64,000 nucleotides of DNA from Microbulbifer variabilis ATCC 700307 (lineage in GTDB: Bacteria; Pseudomonadota; Gammaproteobacteria; Pseudomonadales; Cellvibrionaceae). The translations under genes and the position numbers were made by a program. Where the stretch lies: positions 124,001-188,000 of the forward strand of contig NZ_AQYJ01000021.1 in the NCBI RefSeq assembly GCF_000380565.1, read 5' to 3'. Below the pieces are notes generated by a model that was given only the letters and a program-made list of their open reading frames with translations, searched no databases and was not told where the DNA came from. Positions 19,518 through 29,255 of the stretch are shown here, one piece after another; position 1 is the stretch's first letter; every line of letters starts with the position of its first letter.

Positions 19518-20513
19518 ATGTCCGAAGCCGCCCGCGAACTGGTCATCGTCGGTGTCGATAACGCCGCCTTTGCCCCTCTGCTGGAAATACTGGAGGAGCG
19601 GGAAATTATTACCGCTGAACAGCTGAGTTTGCTGGAGACCGAAGACCGGGAAGTGGACCCGCAGGTGTTTGCTAACCGCAATATTCCTGTGCAGTCCCTG
19701 GAAAAATTCGCTTTTAATGACCAGCAGGTGGTTCTCCTATTGAGCGCCGGTGATGCTGTTCAAGCCGCCATGGCTGCGGCCGAGCAAAATGATGCCTGGA
19801 TAGTGGATGCGGCTGCCAATACCCGAGGCGATGAAAGTGCTGTTTTGATCCACCCGATGTTTAACAGTGGGGATCTGGCGAATGCAGATCGTCGCCTAGT
19901 TACCCTACCCTGTGCTGGTGCCGCCATGGTCGCGGAGGCCTTGGCCCCCCTGAAGGATAAGTTGCAGGCTATCGAAGTTCAGTTGAGCCAGCCGGTATCT
20001 GCGCTGGGGAAGGCTGCGATTGATTCAATGGCCGCACAGACGGCGCGTATGTTTAGTGGACAGGAGGCAGAAATTGATCCGGCGATCGGCCACCGCTTGG
20101 CTTTTAATTTGCTAAGCGCTAGCGAGGGGCTGCTCGCCAGTGGTCACACTGTGAGTGAGCTGACCCTGATCCATGATTTGCGCCGCCTGCTTGGCGAGAA
20201 TGTTGCGGTGGACGCCAACATCAGCACGGTTTCCGTATTTCACGGTCAGCTGGCTAACTTGGGTGTTTCCCTGTTGGAAGATGTTGATTTGGAAAATGCG
20301 CGCGCATTGTTGGGCAATGGCGCTCGCCTGCAGTTGGCGGAACAGCCATCAGCAGAAAACGCAGTCGGCAGCGATGTGACAATCATCGGACGCTTGCGCC
20401 AAAGTCTACTTAATAAGCGTCAGCTAAATCTTTGTGCAGTATCAGACAACCTGCGAAAAGATGTAGCAATGAACTGTGCACAAATTGCTCACTTGTTGCT
20501 AAAAAACTACTGA
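19518..20513 (+). CDS. Asd-like paralogue (USG-1 type), probably non-catalytic
   Basis: The 331-residue protein has the length and layout of aspartate-semialdehyde dehydrogenases, with the dimerisation-domain block 'SQPVSALGKAAIDSMAAQTA' and 'HRLAFNLL'. It lacks the glycine-rich NADP loop at its N terminus ('IVGVDNAAFAPLLEIL'), and the place of the catalytic 'NCT' is 'LPCAGAAMVAE'. It therefore matches the USG-1 group, found next to asd and before fimV and truA in related genomes as I recall. A non-enzymatic or regulatory role is an inference. It has its own upstream region after the asd terminator. Confidence 0.85.
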   Translation: MSEAARELVIVGVDNAAFAPLLEILEEREIITAEQLSLLETEDREVDPQVFANRNIPVQSLEKFAFNDQQVVLLLSAGDAVQAAMAAAEQNDAWIVDAAANTRGDESAVLIHPMFNSGDLANADRRLVTLPCAGAAMVAEALAPLKDKLQAIEVQLSQPVSALGKAAIDSMAAQTARMFSGQEAEIDPAIGHRLAFNLLSASEGLLASGHTVSELTLIHDLRRLLGENVAVDANISTVSVFHGQLANLGVSLLEDVDLENARALLGNGARLQLAEQPSAENAVGSDVTIIGRLRQSLLNKRQLNLCAVSDNLRKDVAMNCAQIAHLLLKNY

Positions 20514-20710
20514 TATTTAATACTTAGCGGCCATAGTGAAGGTGTAATCTTAACTTTGGTCCGGCTGAGAGTGGCGAATTATTCACCACAGTTGGTGGCC
20601 GCTTGAAAGGCGGTCAATTAGTCGAACGATTACCGTTCAGTAATGGGGATTTTCTGAAGGCGCGCTTTTCGGAAGCCCTGGGAAGATTCTAACAATAAAG
20701 GGAATCGGAT

Positions 20711-23700
20711 ATGCGTGTGCGTAAGCTGGCACTTGCAGTTGGTCTAGTCGGTGCACTGGGAAGCAACGCGGCTCTAGCGCTCGGATTGGGTGAGATCAAA
20801 CTCAACTCCACCCTTAATCAGCCACTTAATGCGGAGATCGGACTGCTGCAAACGCGCGGTCTGAACGACACAGAGATTAAAGTACGCCTCGCGGGGCCGG
20901 ATGAATTCAATCGTGCCGGGGTGGAGCGCGCCTATTTACTCACTTCACTGCGCTTTGATGTGGATTATTCGGGTGCCAAGCCGGTTATTCGCATAACAAG
21001 CCGCGAGCCTATCCGTGAGCCTTTCTTGAATTTCCTGGTGGAGACTCGCTGGCCCAGCGGCCGCCTGCTGCGCGAGTATACCCTGTTGATGGATCTGCCG
21101 GCATTTTCGCCGAACACAGCCCAGCAACCGGTGCGTGCTGCTGAACGTGAACGCCAACAAGTCCGTCGGGATACTCCGGTACAGCGTCCCGCTCAACGTC
21201 CCCTCCAGCCAGCTCAACAGCCGACGGTTGAGCCGGACAGTGAGTTGGTTGGTGAACCTGCGACGGCGCAGCAGTCTGAGCCGGTTCGGCGCCAGCCGCA
21301 ACGCGCTTCTTCTGTGGAAGACGCGGGCAGCAACAGCCAGGTTTATGGCCCGGTTTCCTCCGCCGATACTCTGTGGGAGATCGCCTTGGAAAATCGCGTT
21401 GGCCGCGAGTTTTCAGTGCAGCAGACCATGCTGGCGATCCAGCGCCTGAACCCTGAAGCCTTTATTAATGACAATATCAACCTGCTGAAAAAGGGCGCTG
21501 TTCTGCGCTTGCCCAATGCTGATGACCTGCGCAGCCTAAGCCTTACCGAGGCGATCTCCGAGGTTGCCCAGCAAAATGATTCCTGGCGCCAGCGTACAGG
21601 TGCGGAAGACATTGCTGCAGCTGCGCCCCTGGATGCCCGCGCTGTGGTCGAAGAGACCGTAGCCAATGATGTTGTTGAAGGGAGGGTAAGCTTGGCCGCT
21701 CCAGGTGATAACGAATCCGTTACTTCCGGTTCTGGCAGTGGAGCAGAAGACAGCGAAGCGCTGGATGGCGACCTGACAGTGGCAGAGGAAGAACTGGATA
21801 AATCGCAGCTGGAAAACACCGAGCTGCGCGAGCGCATCGCAGAGCTCGATGAACAGATTGACACCATGGAGGCTCTGGTCGATGTCTCCAATGAAGAGAT
21901 GCGTGCGGTACAGGCAGCTGCAGAGCAGTCTGATCCTCTGCTTGATCCCAGTGAAATTGACTCTGCAGAAATCGATACCGTGCAGGAAGAGATGCTTGCC
22001 GCGAGTGAAGGTGAATCTCTCGATACAGCCGAGCAGCCTGAGGTGGAAACGGCTGCTGTAGAGCCGGAAGCGCGCAATCGCGTAGTTTCGGTCCAGACCA
22101 AGTCAGAGCCCACTCTCATGGAGAGGCTCGGCGATAATATGCAGTTCATCGGTATTGGGGCTGCCGGCTTGCTGGTCGGTATTTTTGGCTTCTTTACTTG
22201 GCGCCGCCGTAAAGCTGAGCAAGAGGCCGAGCAGCAGCTGGAGCAGGAAATGGCTGCCGAGCGGGCGCCAATAGAGATTCCGATGGAAAACGCGGAACCG
22301 GATGAAACCCTGGCCGCTGTTGAAAGCATGGAGGCGGATGATACTTTTGACCTTGGCGATCTTGGGGATGTGGGAACCGATGACCCTATTTCCGAGGCGG
22401 AAATTCATTTGTCGCTGGGACAGTATGAAGAGGCTGAGGCCAAGCTGTTACAGGGCCTGGAAAAAGACCCACAAGTGGTGGATGCGCGCCTGATGCTGAT
22501 GGAGGTGTATGCCCATCATCAGGATGTAGAGAAATTTGACGAGCACTATCTGCAGTTGCTCAGTATTAGCGATGGCCCTGTGGCTGACCGCGCAGCGCGT
22601 TTGCGCGAAACCATTGCCGGGGCGCCGGATTTTGAAGCACCGTCAATGGATTTTTCCAGTGAATCCCTGGAAGCGGCGCAGTTGGATGATATCGGTGCAG
22701 CCCTGGACCAGGATTTTTCCAGTGCTGAACCGTCAACCCTCCCCGCTGATGATTTCAGCAGTGACACGTCGCTTCTCGATGATCTGACCATGGATCTGTC
22801 CCTGGGCGATGAAAAGCCTGTCGGCGCCGATTCCGAACAGGAGTTGTCCCTGGATCTCGACCTGGACACCTCTTTTGATGAGTCGGTTTCTGGTACTGAC
22901 CCAGCTTCGGACCTGGAAAGCGAATTCAACCTGGATGACCTTGATCTCAATGGCGCACTGGAAAATGATGCGCAGTTGGCTGATAGCGAAACCCCATTGC
23001 AGGCAGATAATGATCTAAGCCTCGATGATCTGGATCTGGGTGAGCTGGACCTCGGCGATCTCAATTCAGAAGCTGGTGACCTTGGTGAGCCAACAGTGAA
23101 GGAGGCCTCTGGGGATGAGTTAGCGATAGATGCCTTCGATAGCGCTGAGTTGGACCTTGACTCCCTGGAGCTTGAAAGTGACAGTGCGGAGCCAGCCATT
23201 GAAAGTGCGGCTGCCGAGGCCTCTGAAGCCAAGGCCGGCGGGTCTATAGGTGGCTTGGACTTCGAGCTGGACCTCTCCATGATGGATGGTGAGGATGAGG
23301 TAAAATCGATTATTGAGGAGCCTCAGGCTGAAGAGCCAGCTGCTGAATTGGATCAGGACCTGGATCTTGATGCTATCGATATGGATCTCGCAGACTTGCA
23401 GAGCCCCGCAGGTGAAGCCGATTTGTCCCTGGAGGAGTTCTCTGAGGGTGAGCTTGAAATGATTGGTGGAGAGCTCGATTCCGAGTTGGATCTCGACAAT
23501 ATCGATCTCGATGATATTGCCGCGGATCTTTCCTCTCCTGATGAATTGGCAGTGGAAGCTGAAGCGGTTTCCAGTGAATCGGCTGAACTCGATAATAGTG
23601 GTGATTTGTCTCTGGAGACGGATCTTGAGCTGGATATGGCCTCGTTGGAAGCAACCGGTGAGGAGTTGTCTCTGGGCGGGGAGTCTATTGAGGAGGAGTT

Positions 23701-24070
23701 CTCTCTAGAGGATGAGCTTGCCCTGATTGATGAGTCTACTGATGGCGACCTTACTCTTGAGACTGGCGCGGATCTTGGCGAGGGGGCTATAGCCGATGAG
23801 CCTGGGCAGCTTGAGGCTATGGCTGAAAAAGAGCAATCTGGAGGAGAGTCTGAGTTTGCCGACTTGGATTTCAACCTGGAAAGTGACCTCAACTCGGAAT
23901 TGAGCCTGCTCGAAGGCGGCGACGAGATGGGTACCAAGCTGGAATTGGCCCAGGCTTACCTGGATATGGGGGATAAAGAGGGCGCCAAGGATATCCTCAA
24001 GGAAGTGGCCCAGGATGGAGGCGGTGAGCATAGGAATCGCGCTGAGGAAATGCTGGAGCGTATGGTGTAA
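20711..24070 (+). CDS. fimV: FimV polar hub protein
   Basis: FimV (1119 residues) is the inner-membrane organiser of the cell pole that supports type IV pilus assembly and motility in Pseudomonas-type bacteria. In order: a signal peptide ending near 'NAALALGLGEIK'; the FimV N-terminal domain to about residue 140; a Pro/Gln-rich linker; a LysM-like peptidoglycan-binding region at about 215-275 ('YGPVSSADTLWEIALENRVG'); a coiled coil near 355-400; one membrane helix near 475-497 ('FIGIGAAGLLVGIFGFFTWR'); a TPR-like segment near 555-640; a very acidic Asp/Leu/Ser-rich cytoplasmic stretch to about 1060; and the FimV C-terminal TPR cap ('LELAQAYLDMGDKEGAKDIL'). A terminator follows. Confidence 0.95.
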   Translation: MRVRKLALAVGLVGALGSNAALALGLGEIKLNSTLNQPLNAEIGLLQTRGLNDTEIKVRLAGPDEFNRAGVERAYLLTSLRFDVDYSGAKPVIRITSREPIREPFLNFLVETRWPSGRLLREYTLLMDLPAFSPNTAQQPVRAAERERQQVRRDTPVQRPAQRPLQPAQQPTVEPDSELVGEPATAQQSEPVRRQPQRASSVEDAGSNSQVYGPVSSADTLWEIALENRVGREFSVQQTMLAIQRLNPEAFINDNINLLKKGAVLRLPNADDLRSLSLTEAISEVAQQNDSWRQRTGAEDIAAAAPLDARAVVEETVANDVVEGRVSLAAPGDNESVTSGSGSGAEDSEALDGDLTVAEEELDKSQLENTELRERIAELDEQIDTMEALVDVSNEEMRAVQAAAEQSDPLLDPSEIDSAEIDTVQEEMLAASEGESLDTAEQPEVETAAVEPEARNRVVSVQTKSEPTLMERLGDNMQFIGIGAAGLLVGIFGFFTWRRRKAEQEAEQQLEQEMAAERAPIEIPMENAEPDETLAAVESMEADDTFDLGDLGDVGTDDPISEAEIHLSLGQYEEAEAKLLQGLEKDPQVVDARLMLMEVYAHHQDVEKFDEHYLQLLSISDGPVADRAARLRETIAGAPDFEAPSMDFSSESLEAAQLDDIGAALDQDFSSAEPSTLPADDFSSDTSLLDDLTMDLSLGDEKPVGADSEQELSLDLDLDTSFDESVSGTDPASDLESEFNLDDLDLNGALENDAQLADSETPLQADNDLSLDDLDLGELDLGDLNSEAGDLGEPTVKEASGDELAIDAFDSAELDLDSLELESDSAEPAIESAAAEASEAKAGGSIGGLDFELDLSMMDGEDEVKSIIEEPQAEEPAAELDQDLDLDAIDMDLADLQSPAGEADLSLEEFSEGELEMIGGELDSELDLDNIDLDDIAADLSSPDELAVEAEAVSSESAELDNSGDLSLETDLELDMASLEATGEELSLGGESIEEEFSLEDELALIDESTDGDLTLETGADLGEGAIADEPGQLEAMAEKEQSGGESEFADLDFNLESDLNSELSLLEGGDEMGTKLELAQAYLDMGDKEGAKDILKEVAQDGGGEHRNRAEEMLERMV

Positions 24071-24094
24071 ATTTTCTTGGTATTTCGCCTTAGG

Positions 24095-24123
24095 AAACCT
24101 CGCACAGGCTGCGAGGTTTTTTT
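24095..24123 (+). terminator. Rho-independent terminator after fimV
   Basis: A perfect 10-bp stem AAACCTCGCA / TGCGAGGTTT with a 5-nt loop runs into a tract of seven Ts, 25 bp after the fimV stop. This is a textbook intrinsic terminator on the plus strand. Confidence 0.9.
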
Positions 24124-24222
24124 ATTGGGCTGGAGCATTATTTTCCTGTCCGTTAGGGGCATTAATCTGATTGATATTGCTGTCGCTCTGATATCGGGAG
24201 GGGCAAAGAGTGGTTTTTCAAT

Positions 24223-25116
24223 ATGATGCAGGCCAGAGAACGCGAGTACATTTATAAAACCAATGGAGAGGTTCCAGCGGGTGAGCGGTTGCCGGATGGG
24301 CTGCGTAGATTCGCTCTGGGGGTTGAGTATTGCGGTGCGCGATTGCACGGTTTTCAGAAGCAAAAATCAGCTGCGGAGACAGTGCAGGCTCACCTTGAGC
24401 GGGCTTTGTCCATTATCGCTGCAGAGCCCATAACGCTGGTCTGTGCTGGGCGTACTGACGCGGGCGTTCACGCCACCAATCAGGTAATTCACTTTGATAC
24501 TCACGCCCAGCGCCCAGAACGGGCCTGGATACAGGGAGTGAATACCAAGCTGCCAGACTCTGTGCGTGTGCGCTGGTGTCGCAAAATGCTCCCGCAATTC
24601 CATGCACGTTTCTCCGCCCATGCGCGCAGTTACCGCTATTTGATCCACAGCGCGCCGACTCGTTCTGCCCACAGCGCAGCGGAAGTTACCTGGACCCAGC
24701 ACTCCCTGGATCTCGGTGCTATGCGCGAGGGGGCAAACTACCTGATTGGCCGCCATGATTTTACCAGCTTTCGGGCCTCCCAGTGCCAAGCCAAGAGCCC
24801 GGTTAGAGAAATTACCCGCCTGGACGTTGCTCGTGTAGGGCAGCTGATCGTTCTGGAAGTAAGTGCCAATGCCTTCCTGCATCATATGGTGCGCAATATA
24901 ACTGGGGTACTAATGGCTGTGGGGCGCGGAGAGCGGGCACCGATATGGGTAAAAGAGGTGCTGGACCAGCGCGACCGCTCGGCAGGAGGGGTTACAGCAC
25001 CGCCATTTGGCCTTTATTTGGTGGATGTGCAATACCCGCGGGAGTTCCAACTACCCCAGTGTGAGCCTGGGCCACTTCTGGTGCCTTTGTCTCTGGGAGA
25101 GTTACCGGTTGTATGA
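24223..25116 (+). CDS. truA: tRNA pseudouridine(38-40) synthase TruA
   Basis: The 297-residue enzyme makes pseudouridine at positions 38-40 of the tRNA anticodon arm. The catalytic aspartate is Asp79 in 'CAGRTDAGVHATNQV'; other family blocks are 'FHARFSAHARSYRYLI', 'HDFTSFRASQCQAKSP' and 'NAFLHHMVRNITGVLM'. About 25 residues precede the usual TruA start, so initiation might be internal, but no better-supported start is visible. It lies between fimV and trpF as in pseudomonads. Confidence 0.95.
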   Translation: MMQAREREYIYKTNGEVPAGERLPDGLRRFALGVEYCGARLHGFQKQKSAAETVQAHLERALSIIAAEPITLVCAGRTDAGVHATNQVIHFDTHAQRPERAWIQGVNTKLPDSVRVRWCRKMLPQFHARFSAHARSYRYLIHSAPTRSAHSAAEVTWTQHSLDLGAMREGANYLIGRHDFTSFRASQCQAKSPVREITRLDVARVGQLIVLEVSANAFLHHMVRNITGVLMAVGRGERAPIWVKEVLDQRDRSAGGVTAPPFGLYLVDVQYPREFQLPQCEPGPLLVPLSLGELPVV

Positions 25117-25248
25117 CTGGAATAGTTGAGTAGTAGTCAGAATGGCCTTATAGGTTAGGGTGGCACGCGTTTCACACCTTGCACCAATCTGCTAGTATCG
25201 GGAATTCCCTCGTTTTTGCTGGTCGGTCGGCTGGCTTCAGGTTTAGCA

Positions 25249-25878
25249 ATGCAAGTGAAGATTTGTGGCATCACCCGTGCTGAAGATGCCCTTATGGCTG
25301 TTGATGCTGGCGCTGATGCGCTGGGACTGGTGTTCTACAAGGCGAGCCCCCGCTATATCGATCCCAAGGCTGCTGCCGCTATCGCCGCTGTAGTTCCTCC
25401 CTTTGTTACCTTAACAGGGCTCTTTGTGAATGCTGCACAGGGTGAGGTGGATCAGGCACTGGAGCTCGTGCCTCTTAACCTCCTGCAGTTCCATGGTGAG
25501 GAGGGAGCCCGTTACTGTGAACAGTTCCGCCGGCCCTATATAAAGGCCCTCCGAATGAAAGAGGGGTTGGATACCATTGCTGCAATGGAGGAACACCCTA
25601 AGTCGCGTGGTTTCCTACTGGACGCCTATCGCCCAGGGGTTCCCGGTGGTACTGGAGAGACCTTTGACTGGGATAGGGTGCCTCAAAGTAGCTCCAGACC
25701 CATAGTTCTGGCCGGGGGGTTGAACCCGGATAATGTCGCCAGTGCCATCAAAGCTGCGCACCCGCAAGGCGTGGATGTCAGCGGAGGTGTGGAACAGTCA
25801 CCGGGTAAAAAAAACCCGCAAAAAGTAGCTGCCTTTATTCGTGCGGCGAAGGGTAGTCAGCTCGGTACCGCAGAGTAA
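25249..25878 (+). CDS. trpF: Phosphoribosylanthranilate isomerase
   Basis: The 209-residue TIM barrel catalyses the Amadori rearrangement of phosphoribosylanthranilate in tryptophan synthesis. The N terminus 'MQVKICGITRAEDALMAVDA' contains the catalytic Cys6, and the general acid Asp is in 'LLDAYRPGVPGGTGETFDW'; 'VLAGGLNPDNV' and 'GVDVSGGVEQSPGKK' form the phosphate site. I prefer the ATG at 25249 over the upstream frame start at 25216 because TrpF proteins begin at this motif. trpB follows after 162 bp. Confidence 0.95.
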   Translation: MQVKICGITRAEDALMAVDAGADALGLVFYKASPRYIDPKAAAAIAAVVPPFVTLTGLFVNAAQGEVDQALELVPLNLLQFHGEEGARYCEQFRRPYIKALRMKEGLDTIAAMEEHPKSRGFLLDAYRPGVPGGTGETFDWDRVPQSSSRPIVLAGGLNPDNVASAIKAAHPQGVDVSGGVEQSPGKKNPQKVAAFIRAAKGSQLGTAE

Positions 25879-26040
25879 AAATAGGTGGCACATTGAGGTG
25901 TCGCCCACCGGTGTTGGCCGGTAAATAAAAGTAGAGCGGAGTATCTACAACAGTAATGACCGGTAATGTTTAAAGTGGTTAGGAGTAGCGCTTTAATCAG
26001 TAGGTAAATAGACAGAAGAAATTTTTGTGATCGACGGAGT

Positions 26041-27264
26041 ATGAGTGTGACTAAGCCAGGTGCTATTGATTTTTCCACCTTTCCGGATGCCAGCGGGCAT
26101 TTTGGTCCGTACGGCGGTCGCTTTGTATCGGAGACACTGATCAGCGCACTGGATGAACTGCAGGCGATGTATAGCCGCTTGAAAGATGATCCGGAGTTTG
26201 TCGCTGCTTTTGACTACGATCTTGCGCACTATGTCGGACGGCCATCGCCCCTGTATCTAGCTGAGCGCCTGACAGAGCAGGCCGGTGGAGCGCGTATCTG
26301 GCTTAAGCGCGAGGATCTCAACCACACCGGGGCTCACAAGGTAAACAATACCGTAGGCCAGGCACTATTGGCCAAGCACAGCGGAAAAACCCGGGTTATT
26401 GCAGAGACCGGTGCGGGTCAGCACGGTGTAGCTTCTGCAACGGTGGCCGCACGTCTGGGATTACAGTGCACGGTTTATATGGGGGCGGAAGATGTTAAAC
26501 GTCAGTCTCCCAATGTTTACCGTATGAAACTCCTGGGTGCTGAAGTAGTACCGGTGGAATCCGGCTCCAAAACCCTCAAAGACGCCATGAATGAAGCGAT
26601 GCGTGATTGGGTTACTAATGTCGATAACACTTTCTACATTATTGGAACTGTTGCCGGCCCCCATCCGTATCCGCAATTGGTGCGGGACTTCAATTCCATT
26701 ATTGGGCGTGAAGCGCGTCGCCAGAGCCTCGAGCATTTTGGCCAGCTGCCCGACGCACTGGTGGCCTGTGTGGGTGGGGGCTCCAATGCCATAGGCCTGT
26801 TCCACCCCTTCCTGAATGATGCCGATGTGAAGATGTTTGGTGTGGAGGCCGGTGGTGAGGGCCTGGCTTCCGGTAAGCATGCGGCGCCGCTCAACGATGG
26901 TATCCCCGGTGTCCTACACGGCAACCGCACGTACTTGATGGAAGATGAGGATGGCCAGATTATCGAGACTCACTCTGTTTCTGCAGGCCTCGATTATCCG
27001 GGTGTTGGACCCGAACACGCCTGGCTTAAAGATATTGGCCGCGTAGAGTACGTCACTGCTGATGACAAAGAGGCGCTCGATGCCTTCCGTCGCCTTACCC
27101 GAACCGAAGGTATTCTGCCGGCCCTGGAGTCCAGCCACGCTGTTGCATACGCGATGAAATTGGCTGCCAGCATGCAGCCGGAACAGAATATTGTTGTGAA
27201 CCTTTCTGGTCGTGGGGACAAGGATATTTTTACCGTTGCCGCTATTGATGACATTGAGGTTTAA
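26041..27264 (+). CDS. trpB: Tryptophan synthase beta subunit
   Basis: TrpB (407 residues) condenses indole with serine using PLP. The PLP lysine is Lys100 in '[13 protein letters not shown]', the glycine-rich phosphate loop is '[17 protein letters not shown]', and '[14 protein letters not shown]' is the usual N terminus. It works as an alpha2-beta2 complex with TrpA, whose gene follows after 92 bp. The start ATG has CGGAG immediately upstream. The type is the standard TrpB1 that channels indole from TrpA. Confidence 0.97.
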   Translation: MSVTKPGAIDFSTFPDASGHFGPYGGRFVSETLISALDELQAMYSRLKDDPEFVAAFDYDLAHYVGRPSPLYLAERLTEQAGGARIWLKREDLNHTGAHKVNNTVGQALLAKHSGKTRVIAETGAGQHGVASATVAARLGLQCTVYMGAEDVKRQSPNVYRMKLLGAEVVPVESGSKTLKDAMNEAMRDWVTNVDNTFYIIGTVAGPHPYPQLVRDFNSIIGREARRQSLEHFGQLPDALVACVGGGSNAIGLFHPFLNDADVKMFGVEAGGEGLASGKHAAPLNDGIPGVLHGNRTYLMEDEDGQIIETHSVSAGLDYPGVGPEHAWLKDIGRVEYVTADDKEALDAFRRLTRTEGILPALESSHAVAYAMKLAASMQPEQNIVVNLSGRGDKDIFTVAAIDDIEV

Positions 27265-27356
27265 CTGATTGGCGCCGGCTTGTTGAGGCGGGCAGGTGGC
27301 AGAGAATACAGACCAAGTGAGCTGGTGATAGCCAGGAGTAGCTCAGGGAATACACA

Positions 27357-28166
27357 GTGACAGAACAAAACAGAATTGACCGCCGCTTTTCCAGATTGCG
27401 CGGCGAGGGTCGTAAAGCCCTGGTAACTTATATTGTCGCCGGTGATGGTGGCCTGGAGAATACGGTACCGCTAATGCACCAGTTGGTAGCCAGCGGTGCC
27501 GACATGATTGAATTGGGGGTGCCTTTTTCAGATCCTATGGCTGAGGGTCCGGTAATCCAGAAGGGACATGAGCGCGCGTTGGCCAGTGGTGCCTCCCTGC
27601 GCAAGTGCCTGGCCACGGTGCGTGAATTCCGTCAGGTCGATGAGGAAACGCCAGTAATCCTGATGGGCTATGCCAACCCGATCCAGCGTATGGGGGAGCG
27701 GGAGTTTGCCGATGCAGCGCTTGATGCCGGTGTTGATGGGGCGCTTACAGTGGATCTGCCTGCGGAAGAGGCAGGTCCACTCAATAGCTTGTTGGCAGAG
27801 CGCAACTTGCGCAATATCTTCCTGCTGACCCCCACCACTACTGAGGAGCGTATTCGCGAGATTACCGGCCTGGCGAGTGGCTTTGTTTACTATGTATCCC
27901 TGAAGGGGGTAACAGGTGCAGGCCATCTGGATCTGGATTCAGTGCGCGACAACCTCGAGCATATCCGCCGCTTCACCGACCTGCCACTATGTGTAGGCTT
28001 CGGTATTAAAGACGGGGCCTCGGCACGCTCAGTAAGTGCCCACGGAGATGGCGCTGTAGTGGGGAGTGTCCTGGTGACGGCGGTGAATGAGGCGGCAGAT
28101 CTGGTGGCAGCAAAGGAGAGGGTTGGCGCAATTGTCAGTGAGATGCGCGAGGCTCTCGACCGCTAA
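27357..28166 (+). CDS. trpA: Tryptophan synthase alpha subunit
   Basis: TrpA (269 residues) cleaves indole-3-glycerol phosphate to indole, which passes to TrpB. The catalytic Glu is Glu52 in 'MIELGVPFSDPMAEGP'. The second catalytic acid, Asp60 in E. coli ('LADGP'), is replaced here by Glu63 ('MAEGP'); I believe this variant occurs in other marine gammaproteobacteria but could not check. The phosphate site 'CVGFGIKDG' and 'GAVVGSVLV' is intact. The start is a GTG with AGGGA about 7 nt upstream. Confidence 0.95.
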   Translation: MTEQNRIDRRFSRLRGEGRKALVTYIVAGDGGLENTVPLMHQLVASGADMIELGVPFSDPMAEGPVIQKGHERALASGASLRKCLATVREFRQVDEETPVILMGYANPIQRMGEREFADAALDAGVDGALTVDLPAEEAGPLNSLLAERNLRNIFLLTPTTTEERIREITGLASGFVYYVSLKGVTGAGHLDLDSVRDNLEHIRRFTDLPLCVGFGIKDGASARSVSAHGDGAVVGSVLVTAVNEAADLVAAKERVGAIVSEMREALDR

Positions 28167-28325
28167 TCTAGCTTGGTGTTCCGTTACAGGGCTGGCCAGA
28201 AAGCCAAAAATAGCGGCTGATCTGGCCGGGTTTGTAATTCTGCTTAGTGTTTTAATTCGTAGCCTGAAACTCACTGGTCGGTAAAATGAGCCGGCCTATT
28301 GAAAGTATCCGGATTTGGAAACGAG

Positions 28326-29180
28326 ATGAGCTGGTTAGAAAAAATAGTTCCCGCGGTGATTCGCACCGAGCGCCGCGCAGGTAGCAGCAAGGTTCCGGAA
28401 GGCGTCTGGAAGAAGTGCGTCAAGTGCGACGCCATGCTTTACCGCCCGGAGCTGGAGCGCAACCTGGATGTGTGCCCTAAGTGCGACCACCATATTAGGA
28501 TTGGTGCACGTCGACGGCTGGATATTTTTCTGGATGAAGAGGGGCGTGAAGAGCTGGCCACCGATGTATTACCGGTCGATCGCCTCAAGTTCAAGGATGT
28601 AAAAAAATATAAAGACCGCTTGCTGCAGGCGCAAAAATCCACCGGTGAAAAAGATGCCCTTATTGCCATGCAAGGCACTTTGAGGGGGGAGCCCCTGGTG
28701 GCGGTGGCATTTGAGTTTGCTTTCCACGGCGGTTCCATGGGTTATGTTGTGGGTGAGCGCTTCACCCGTGCAGCCCAGCGCGCCCTGGAACAGCGCATCC
28801 CCCTGGTGTGTTTCTCCGCTACTGGAGGAGCTCGTATGCAGGAAGCCTTGATCTCCCTGATGCAGATGGCCAAGACCTCGGCAGTGCTGGAAAAAATGAA
28901 GATGGCCGGGGTGCCCTATATCTCGATCATGACTGACCCCGTTTACGGTGGTGTATCGGCTTCCCTGGCCTTGCTTGGCGATATCAATGCGGCTGAACCC
29001 GGTGCCCGTGCTGGTTTTGCCGGCCCCAATATTATCGAGCAGACCATTCGCCAAAAACTACCCAAAGGTTTCCAGCGCAGTGAATTCCTGCTGGAGCACG
29101 GGGCGATTGATATGATCATCCCGCGCAGGGATATGCGCTCTACAGTATCGCGCCTGCTGGGCAAACTGAGCGGTAACTGA
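28326..29180 (+). CDS. accD: Acetyl-CoA carboxylase carboxyltransferase beta subunit
   Basis: AccD (284 residues) with AccA transfers the carboxyl group from biotin to acetyl-CoA, giving malonyl-CoA for fatty acid synthesis. The N-terminal zinc finger is visible as '[15 protein letters not shown]' and 'DVCPKCDHH' near residues 28-52, followed by the crotonase-like core with '[20 protein letters not shown]' and '[16 protein letters not shown]'. The ATG at 28326 is chosen because the family begins 'SWLEKIVP'; the longer TTG frame from 28299 is unlikely. folC follows after 75 bp, as in pseudomonads. Confidence 0.97.
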   Translation: MSWLEKIVPAVIRTERRAGSSKVPEGVWKKCVKCDAMLYRPELERNLDVCPKCDHHIRIGARRRLDIFLDEEGREELATDVLPVDRLKFKDVKKYKDRLLQAQKSTGEKDALIAMQGTLRGEPLVAVAFEFAFHGGSMGYVVGERFTRAAQRALEQRIPLVCFSATGGARMQEALISLMQMAKTSAVLEKMKMAGVPYISIMTDPVYGGVSASLALLGDINAAEPGARAGFAGPNIIEQTIRQKLPKGFQRSEFLLEHGAIDMIIPRRDMRSTVSRLLGKLSGN

Positions 29181-29255
29181 TATTCCATCCCCCGTATCGG
29201 CAGCCGGTTACAATACAATCTGGCTGCCCAATTCCTACCAGTGATTTATCCAACT

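Noticed and set aside
21343-22329. Long open frame (328 codons) on the minus strand opposite fimV
   Set aside because: Its Ser/Arg-rich composition is the antisense image of the Asp/Glu/Leu-rich fimV coding strand; no ribosome site or domain.
22546-23937. Two further Ser/Arg-rich minus-strand frames opposite fimV
   Set aside because: Same antisense effect of the acidic low-complexity region; fimV is clearly the gene.
29199-29230. GGCAGCC / GGCTGCC inverted repeat between accD and folC
   Set aside because: Arms are 16 bp apart with no T-run; probably chance, and the segment must also carry the folC ribosome-binding region.
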